A stretch of 11,568 bases of DNA from an uncultured Veillonella sp. (GTDB taxonomy: Bacteria; Bacillota; Negativicutes; Veillonellales; Veillonellaceae). The notes beneath the pieces were generated by a model. That model did not search any database. It was given only the letters and a program-made list of their open reading frames with translations, and had not been told where the DNA came from. The stretch spans positions 1-11,568 of the forward strand of contig UQVF01000052.1 in assembly GCA_900544365.1 (NCBI GenBank), read 5' to 3'. Made by a program: the position numbers and the translations under genes. Of the stretch, positions 7,204-11,568 are shown in pieces (within the stretch, counting starts at the first letter, position 1; the number at the start of each line of letters is the position of its first letter).

Positions 7204-7256
7204 ATTATAACACACAAATACGTATTTAAATAAACTTTTTCGAACAATTTTTCGAA
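7204..7256 (-). promoter_or_regulatory. Promoter and operator-like sites of the restriction-modification operon
   Basis: On the minus strand there is an extended -10, TGTTATAAT (TATAAT at 7209-7204), with only a weak AT-rich -35. A perfect 12-bp palindrome AAATACGTATTT (7216-7227) fills most of the spacer. Just upstream are two direct copies of TTCGAAAAA (7244-7236 and 7256-7248), 12 bp apart, each containing the palindrome TTCGAA. This layout looks like protein-binding sites that tune expression. There is no separate controller (C) gene nearby, so the methyltransferase itself or a host factor would be the candidate binder. Confidence 0.5.
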
Positions 7257-7260
7257 TTTA

Positions 7261-7317
7261 TTTTAATAATAAAAAGAGACTATAACAATAGCATTCAACT
7301 ATTATCATAGTCTCTTT
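7261..7317 (-). terminator. Strong intrinsic terminator below the D-2-hydroxyacid dehydrogenase gene
   Basis: Stem AAAGAGACTAT/ATAGTCTCTTT (7273-7283 with 7307-7317) is 11 bp and perfect, and is extended inward by AATAG/CTATT. Read on the minus strand it is followed by TTTTTATTATT (7272-7261 region). It ends transcription coming from the dehydrogenase gene and insulates the defence operon, whose promoter lies just beyond it. Confidence 0.85.
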
Positions 7318-7323
7318 CATTTT

Positions 7324-7405
7324 AGTTAGACACTAACTTTTAAACTACCTATTCAATAACTCTTATTGAAACAACAAAGCTAAATAGTTTATATACCTCT
7401 ATTTA
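7324..7405. repeat. Three further short hairpins next to the dehydrogenase stop codon
   Basis: AGTTAG-ACA-CTAACT (7324-7338), TTCAATAA-CTC-TTATTGAA (7352-7370) and TAAATAG/CTATTTA (7381-7387 with 7399-7405, including the stop codon) follow one another closely. None has a clear T tract. Together with the terminator they make a dense 3' structured region that may stabilise the transcript. Alternatively it may be scar sequence at the edge of the inserted block. Confidence 0.4.
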
Positions 7406-8359
7406 ACACACCCGATTGACAGGTTCCTCTTGTAAGAATGCCACGATATTATCCATCACAATATGCGCCCGTGTCACAAATGCTTCTTGGCTCGCAAAGG
7501 CAATATGCGGTGTTAACACTGTACGAGGTGCATCACATAATGGGTGATCTGTTGGGATTGGCGGTTCAACTTCAAACACATCGATGCCAGCTCCTCGTAA
7601 TTTGCCTGCATGTAAGGCTTTCGCCAACGCTTCATTATCCACTACAGGACCACGTGCTGTATTAATCAATACCGCTGTATCTTTCATCATATCAATGCGT
7701 TTTGCATTGATTAAATGGCGTGTAGCATCATTTAACGGTACATGCAAGGATAAAATATCCGACTCTCGCACTACTGTGTCTAAATCAGCAAAGGCAAAGC
7801 CTTCTGCTACTAATTCTGGTTTCTCTGAACGATTGTAAGCAAGTACGTGGCAACCAAAGGCCTTGGCAATACGAGCGACAGCCACACCGATAGCCCCCAT
7901 ACCTACAACACCAAAGGTTTTACCGTGCAGTTCAAATCCAAGCAGTCCATCTTTAGTGCCACCTGTACGTGTACGTCCATCGCAAGGTAACACATTACGC
8001 ATGACAGAAATAGCAAGACCAAACACTAACTCTGCTACGGCTTGTGTTGAATAGCCTGCTGCATTGCTCACAACGATACCTTTTTCACAACACGCATTTA
8101 AATCCACATGGTCCACTCCTGTGAAAGCCACAGAAATAAACTCTAAGTTTGGACATTGGCGAATAATCTCGCCAGACAAAGGTTGGTTCGCTAAGATAAT
8201 GATAGATGCTTCACGAACACGGTCCAATAACTTTACTTGGTCCATTTCCTTCGTACCATGCACAACCAATTCATAGCCTTGTGCCTTGAATGGCTCTGCT
8301 AAAGATTGCAATAATTCTTCGGCTACTCCTAATGGTTCCATGACACAAATTTGTTTCAT
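7403..8359 (-). CDS. NAD-dependent D-2-hydroxyacid dehydrogenase
   Basis: This cytoplasmic oxidoreductase interconverts a 2-oxo acid and the D-2-hydroxy acid with NAD(P)H. The 318-residue protein has the family layout. An N-terminal substrate domain contains VAFTGVDHVDLNAC (77-90) and NAAGYSTQAVAE (99-110). The Rossmann fold carries GVVGMGAIG (150-158). Catalytic residues are Arg236 (NTARGPVVD), Glu265 (DVFEVEPP) and His285 (TPHIAF). GxGxxG is followed by YNRSE (175-179), where an acidic residue after the second strand is lacking. This could allow NADP(H), though that is speculative. GTGAGG lies 7 bases before the ATG at 8359. It is the last gene after the ACT and UPF0210 genes, 65 bases from the latter across a 16-bp palindrome. 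A hydroxypyruvate, glyoxylate or phosphoglycerate type substrate cannot be separated by eye; it lacks the C-terminal ACT domain of long SerA. Confidence 0.9.
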   Translation of the reverse strand: MKQICVMEPLGVAEELLQSLAEPFKAQGYELVVHGTKEMDQVKLLDRVREASIIILANQPLSGEIIRQCPNLEFISVAFTGVDHVDLNACCEKGIVVSNAAGYSTQAVAELVFGLAISVMRNVLPCDGRTRTGGTKDGLLGFELHGKTFGVVGMGAIGVAVARIAKAFGCHVLAYNRSEKPELVAEGFAFADLDTVVRESDILSLHVPLNDATRHLINAKRIDMMKDTAVLINTARGPVVDNEALAKALHAGKLRGAGIDVFEVEPPIPTDHPLCDAPRTVLTPHIAFASQEAFVTRAHIVMDNIVAFLQEEPVNRVC

Positions 8360-8395
8360 ACTCTTACCTCACTATATTTTATAACATGCAACTAC

Positions 8396-8411
8396 TAGGG
8401 AATATTCCCTA
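8396..8411. promoter_or_regulatory. Perfect 16-bp palindrome upstream of the D-2-hydroxyacid dehydrogenase
   Basis: TAGGGAATATTCCCTA is perfectly self-complementary with no loop, which suits a dimeric DNA-binding protein better than an RNA hairpin. It lies 13 bases beyond the UPF0210 stop codon and 36 bases before the dehydrogenase start, so it could control the dehydrogenase separately from the upstream pair. No clear -10/-35 pair is placed around it. Confidence 0.45.
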
Positions 8412-8424
8412 TGGTTTAGACTCA

Positions 8425-9783
8425 TTAATTTGTCAAACTACGGACTGGTGCCGGAATACGACCACCACGGCGAATAAACTCTTCAGAGCTAAATGGATGA
8501 ACCTTAATAATCGGTGCATATCCTAAAAGACCACCAAACTCTACAATGTCTCCTACTGTCTTATTCGGTACTGGAATGAGTCGTACAGCTGTCGTTTTAT
8601 TATTAATCATACCGATAGCCGCTTCATCCGCAATGATTGCAGAAATAGTCGCTGCGGAAGTATCCCCTGGAACAGCAATCATATCTAATCCAACAGAGCA
8701 CACACAAGTCATAGCTTCTAATTTATCTAGAGATAAACTACCTAATGTAACCGCATCAATCATGCCCTTATCTTCGCTGACAGGAATGAAAGCACCACTT
8801 AATCCACCTACGTGAGACGATGCCATAAGGCCTCCTTTTTTCACCGCATCATTCAACAAGGCTAAGGCCGCTGTAGTCCCATGTGTACCACATGCTTCAA
8901 GCCCCATCTCTTCTAACACATGTGCCACGGAGTCTCCTACGGCAGGTGTTGGCGCCAAGGAAATATCGATGATACCAAATTGTTTATTCAATCTACGGGA
9001 TGCTTCTTGTGCCACTAATTGCCCCACACGAGTAATTTTGAAGGCTGTTCGTTTAATAGTTTCTGCCACCACATCAAATGGTTCGCCTTTCACAGATTCT
9101 AAGGCATGTTTCACCACCCCAGGACCGCTGACACCTACACTAATTGTAGTCTGCCCTTCTGTGACCCCATGAAACGCGCCTGCCATAAATGGATTATCTT
9201 CTACAGGGTTGCAAAAAATAACAAGTTTCGCACACCCCAAAGCATCTCTGTCTGCTGTGAGACGAGCCGTTTCTTTCACAATATGTCCCATTTCAGCCAC
9301 TGCGTTCATATTGATACCAGCCTTTGTAGAGCCAATACCTACAGAACTACACACGATATCTGTGGTTGTTAGAGCCTCTGGAATGGAGGCAATGAGCTTG
9401 CGATCTCCTTCTGTATACCCTTTCGACACCAAAGCAGAGAAACCACCGATGAAATTTACGCCTACCGCTTTTGCCGCTTTATCTAAGGCACGAGCAATAG
9501 GCACATAGTTGGGCAAATTAGAAGCTCCACCAATTAAAGAAATAGGCGTTACAGAAATACGCTTGTTAATAATTGGCACCCCTAGTTCACGCTCTAAGTC
9601 TTCCCCTGTTTTCACAAGGTATTCCGCTTCTTTTGTAATATGATCATAAATACGAGTGCACATGCGATCTCCATCTTCAGAGACACATCCTAATAGGCTA
9701 ATCCCCATGGTTATGGTCCGCACATCTAGTTTATTATCTTGAATCATCCGATTCGTTTCTAAAATATTTTCTATACTTAACAT
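8425..9783 (-). CDS. UPF0210 / DUF711 family protein (PFL-fold relative)
   Basis: This 452-residue protein is a full-length member of the UPF0210 (DUF711) family, which is conserved in Firmicutes and archaea. Its biochemical role is not established to my knowledge. Recognisable conserved segments are TITMGISLLGC (23-33), the Gly-rich NFIGGFSALVSKGYTEGD (about 109-126), SSVGIGSTKAGINMNAV (about 145-161), the SVGVSGPGVV block (about 215-224), LAPTPAVGDS and CGTHGTTAAL in the middle, and VPGDTSA with GRIPAP near the end. Residue positions past 160 are approximate. No signal peptide or membrane helix is seen. The family has been linked structurally to glycyl-radical-type barrels, but I see no glycyl-radical motif. 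It follows the ACT-domain gene after 12 bases, with GAGGG before its ATG. This gene pair recurs widely, so the ACT protein probably senses an amino acid or regulates this protein. Confidence 0.9.
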   Translation of the reverse strand: MLSIENILETNRMIQDNKLDVRTITMGISLLGCVSEDGDRMCTRIYDHITKEAEYLVKTGEDLERELGVPIINKRISVTPISLIGGASNLPNYVPIARALDKAAKAVGVNFIGGFSALVSKGYTEGDRKLIASIPEALTTTDIVCSSVGIGSTKAGINMNAVAEMGHIVKETARLTADRDALGCAKLVIFCNPVEDNPFMAGAFHGVTEGQTTISVGVSGPGVVKHALESVKGEPFDVVAETIKRTAFKITRVGQLVAQEASRRLNKQFGIIDISLAPTPAVGDSVAHVLEEMGLEACGTHGTTAALALLNDAVKKGGLMASSHVGGLSGAFIPVSEDKGMIDAVTLGSLSLDKLEAMTCVCSVGLDMIAVPGDTSAATISAIIADEAAIGMINNKTTAVRLIPVPNKTVGDIVEFGGLLGYAPIIKVHPFSSEEFIRRGGRIPAPVRSLTN

Positions 9784-9795
9784 AGGTACCCTCGC

Positions 9796-10065
9796 TTATC
9801 CCACACGATGCATGCTTAAAAAGATGGCTGCATTTTGCGCTAAAATTTGAACTCCTAACTGTTCACCTTCTGCTGCTAATGCTTTTTGAATATTGCTAAG
9901 GTCGGCAGAATCACTGACTTCACACATCATAATCATGTTAAAGATACCATCCAAAATCGTTTGGTTAATGGACACCACATTCACTTCATTGTCCGCTAAC
10001 ACACGGGTCACTCCCGCAATAATACCTACTCTGTCTTGTCCTACTACTGTCACAACTAATTTCAT
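9796..10065 (-). CDS. ACT-domain protein, UPF0237 family
   Basis: This 89-residue protein consists almost entirely of one ACT domain, a small-molecule (often amino-acid) binding fold. The N-terminal strand and turn KLVVTVVGQDRVGIIAGVT (2-20) carry the DRxGI sequence common in GcvR-like ACT domains. A helix with VTRVLADNEVNVVSINQT (19-36) follows, and then FNMIMMCEVSD (43-53), which fits the second strand. It is likely dimeric and cytoplasmic. AGGAG lies 8 bases before the ATG. It is the first gene of the minus-strand operon with the UPF0210 gene 12 bases downstream, and is divergent from pyrF. The conserved pairing suggests it is a ligand-sensing partner of the UPF0210 protein. A role as a translational or transcriptional regulator like GcvR is the alternative. 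Confidence 0.9.
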   Translation of the reverse strand: MKLVVTVVGQDRVGIIAGVTRVLADNEVNVVSINQTILDGIFNMIMMCEVSDSADLSNIQKALAAEGEQLGVQILAQNAAIFLSMHRVG

Positions 10066-10105
10066 ACGTTCATCTCCTATATACTATGTATTAAATTTTA
10101 GTTTC

Positions 10106-10134
10106 ATTATAAATTATAGTCATTCAAATTTCAA
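10106..10134 (-). promoter_or_regulatory. Promoter of the ACT-UPF0210 operon
   Basis: On the minus strand, TTGAAA (10134-10129), a 17-base spacer and a perfect TATAAT (10111-10106) give a start near 10099 and a leader of about 35 bases. A second TATAAT lies inside the spacer, 7 bases upstream of the chosen one, without a matching -35. Confidence 0.7.
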
Positions 10135-10151
10135 CGAATAATTAAAAAGTC

Positions 10152-10180
10152 TTGACTTTCAGTATAAACTATGAAATAAT
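10152..10180 (+). promoter_or_regulatory. Promoter of pyrF-pyrE
   Basis: TTGACT (10152-10157), a 17-base spacer and AATAAT (10175-10180) are followed by a start near 10187. The leader is therefore only about 23 bases long and leaves no room for a PyrR-type attenuator between this promoter and the gene. Confidence 0.65.
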
Positions 10181-10197
10181 AATACGATTTGTGAAAC

Positions 10198-10204
10198 AAG
10201 GAGG
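10198..10204 (+). promoter_or_regulatory. Consensus ribosome binding site of pyrF
   Basis: AAGGAGG, a full anti-Shine-Dalgarno match, lies 5 bases before the ATG at 10210. It fixes this start firmly. Confidence 0.85.
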
Positions 10205-10209
10205 TTCCT

Positions 10210-10929
10210 ATGGCAGATAATCGTTTAATTGTAGCCTTAGATGTGTCCTCAATGGAGGCGATGCAGTCCATCGTAACATCCCTAGGCGATTCCGTCAGCT
10301 ATTATAAAGTTGGCATGGAACTATTCTATGCAGCAGGTGAGCAAACTGTAGCCTATTTGCGAGACCACAATAAATCGGTATTTCTTGATTTGAAACTACA
10401 CGATATTCCGAACACAGTGGCTCATGGCATTAAATCCTTAACACGGTTAGGGGCAAAGCTCATCACCATTCATAGCCAAGGTGGCAAGGTGATGATGGAA
10501 GCCGCTATGAAAGCAGCCAAAGAACAAGCTGCTGAACTGGGCATTGAACGGCCTAAACTATTAGCGATTACAGCCTTAACAAGCTTTGATGATGAAAATT
10601 GGTCCGCTATTGGTGGCTCTTTACCGATTTCAGACCATGTTGTGAAATTAGCAAAACTAGCCAAAGAGGCTGGTGTTGATGGTGTTGTGGCTTCCCCATT
10701 AGAAGCGAAACTAATTCGTGAAGCCTGCGGAGAAGATTTCTTAATCGTCACACCAGGTATCCGTCCATCGTTTGCCGCTACTAACGACCAAAAACGTATT
10801 GCTACCCCTAGTAGCGCTTTACAAGATGGGGCGTCTCGCATTGTGGTAGGACGACCAATTACACAAGCAGAAAATCCACAAGAAGCAGTTCGTTTAATTG
10901 TTGAGGAAATGGAGACAGTTCAAAAATGA
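10210..10929 (+). CDS. pyrF: Orotidine 5'-phosphate decarboxylase
   Basis: This enzyme converts OMP to UMP, the last step of de novo pyrimidine synthesis, in the cytoplasm. The 239-residue protein has the typical length of the short bacterial (group 1) enzyme. The N-terminal LIVALDVSS (6-14) holds the first ligand-binding Asp. Lys33 (YYKVGMEL) and the charged network Asp60-x-Lys62-x2-Asp65 in VFLDLKLHDIPNT form the catalytic centre. TPGIRP (181-186) and GASRIVVGRPIT (207-218) bind the phosphate through Arg185 and Arg215. A full ribosome binding site marks the start. The stop overlaps the pyrE start in ATGA, a sign of translational coupling. Other pyr genes are not in the window, so the operon is either just these two genes or is broken by what follows pyrE. 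Confidence 0.98.
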   Translation: MADNRLIVALDVSSMEAMQSIVTSLGDSVSYYKVGMELFYAAGEQTVAYLRDHNKSVFLDLKLHDIPNTVAHGIKSLTRLGAKLITIHSQGGKVMMEAAMKAAKEQAAELGIERPKLLAITALTSFDDENWSAIGGSLPISDHVVKLAKLAKEAGVDGVVASPLEAKLIREACGEDFLIVTPGIRPSFAATNDQKRIATPSSALQDGASRIVVGRPITQAENPQEAVRLIVEEMETVQK

Positions 10930-11513
10930 TGACAGAAGAGAATGTAAAACAATTATTAATCGACACACAAGCTATTTTAGAAGGACATTTCTTGTTAACA
11001 TCTGGCCTTCACAGCCCAATGTATGTAGAAAAGTTTAATGTCTTATCCCATCCAAAATATACTGAACAATTATGCCAAGAATTAGCTCGTCGTTTTGAAG
11101 ACCAAAATGTAGAGCTTGTGATTGGACCTATGACTGGCGGTATCTTATTGGCTCACGAAGTAGGTAAAGCCTTAGGCACTCGTGCTATCTTTACAGAACG
11201 AGAAAAAGGTAAAATGACATTACGTCGTGGTTTCCGCATTGAAAAAGGACAACGTGTTCTTATCGTAGAAGATATCGTAACCACAGGCGGATCCGTTCGT
11301 GAAGTAGTAGATGTTGTAAACGAAGCTGGCGGTGAAATCGTTGGCGTAGGCCTTCTTGTAAACCGCAGTGGTGGTAAAGCAGACTTTGGCGTACCAAACG
11401 AAAAAGTACAAGCCTTGTTGAACTTAACAGTACCAACATTTGAAGCTGATGCATGCCCACTTTGCCAAAATGGCACACCGATGACAGAACGTGGTAGTAA
11501 ACATATTAAATAA
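10926..11513 (+). CDS. pyrE: Orotate phosphoribosyltransferase
   Basis: This enzyme joins orotate to PRPP to make OMP, the step before PyrF, as a dimer in the cytoplasm. The 195-residue protein carries the PRPP-binding motif VLIVEDIVTTGGS (111-123). It also has the flexible catalytic loop region EREKGKMTLRRGF (91-103) and SGLHSPMYVEKF near the N terminus (26-37). The C-terminal CPLCQNGTP (177-185) is a CxxC seen in the thermophile/Firmicute-type enzymes of this length. Translation may begin at either of two adjacent ATGs (10926 or 10929); the first gives an ATGA overlap with pyrF. There is a GGAG inside the end of pyrF about 15 bases upstream. No terminator is visible before the window ends. 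Confidence 0.98.
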   Translation: MMTEENVKQLLIDTQAILEGHFLLTSGLHSPMYVEKFNVLSHPKYTEQLCQELARRFEDQNVELVIGPMTGGILLAHEVGKALGTRAIFTEREKGKMTLRRGFRIEKGQRVLIVEDIVTTGGSVREVVDVVNEAGGEIVGVGLLVNRSGGKADFGVPNEKVQALLNLTVPTFEADACPLCQNGTPMTERGSKHIK

Positions 11514-11515
11514 AA

Positions 11516-11568
11516 GGCTCTCTGTCAAATGTTGGGGTATTCACCCTACGAGTCTTCTTTGGCACCAA
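11516..11568. mobile_element. Possible terminal repeat of an ISL3-type insertion sequence (partial)
   Basis: Two bases after the pyrE stop, the sequence starts GGCTCTCTGTCAAATGTTGG and continues with a short GGGT/ACCC pairing and TTTGGCACCA. This resembles, from memory, the GGCTCTTTGTCAA ends of ISL3-family elements in Firmicutes. Only one end is inside the window, so neither the matching inverted end nor the target duplication can be seen. If wrong, it is simply the downstream intergenic region. Confidence 0.35.

Noticed and set aside
7145..7260. Small controller (C) protein gene for the restriction system
   Set aside because: No frame of about 70-80 residues with a helix-turn-helix is present. 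The stretch is AT-rich regulatory sequence only.
10181..10209. PyrR-type attenuator or riboswitch before pyrF
   Set aside because: The predicted leader is only about 23 bases and has no hairpin, so it is too short for such an element.
10470..10841. Minus-strand 123-residue open frame inside pyrF
   Set aside because: It is a shadow of the intact pyrF gene. The composition follows the codons of pyrF on the other strand and it lacks a start signal.

Overview
The window looks like a chromosomal segment of a low- to mid-GC Firmicute. The intact tRNA-Asn, the strong AGGAGG-type ribosome binding sites, the sigma70-like promoters and the long-form pyrE with a C-terminal CxxC all fit this. A member of the Negativicutes such as Veillonella is my best guess, but that is an inference from gene style and is not proven by the sequence. 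Two kinds of DNA are visible: flanks of moderate GC carrying housekeeping and metabolic genes, and a clearly AT-richer block at about 2.8-7.26 kb carrying a defence cassette.

Left flank (1-2780): on the minus strand, a 5' part of tRNA-Asn(GTT) with its promoter, an S58 (DmpA/P1-type) self-processing aminopeptidase, a 407-bp gene-free stretch with a hairpin and a degenerate 42-bp repeat, and a GldA/HcxA-type metal-dependent alcohol dehydrogenase.

Defence block (2869-7123, all minus strand): a C5-cytosine methyltransferase very close to M.HaeIII, then a HaeIII-family restriction endonuclease, then a 722-residue SMC/RecF-like ATPase of the PrrC/RloC (AAA_13) type with a zinc-hook-like CxxC. The methyltransferase and nuclease should protect and cut GGCC. 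The third protein is the most interesting item: a possible second-line effector (an anticodon nuclease or another toxic activity) carried behind a type II system. The block is bounded on its upstream side by a strong intrinsic terminator and starts from its own promoter, which has operator-like palindromes. Hand counting gives no GGCC in the block and 11 GGCC sites in the flanks, as expected if the system arrived recently in a genome that does not avoid the site.

Right flank (7403-11568): a minus-strand cluster of an ACT-domain protein (UPF0237), a UPF0210/DUF711 protein and a D-2-hydroxyacid dehydrogenase. It is divergent from a plus-strand pyrF-pyrE pair (the last two steps of UMP synthesis, overlapping by ATGA). 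The window ends, directly after pyrE, in sequence resembling the terminal repeat of an ISL3-type insertion sequence.
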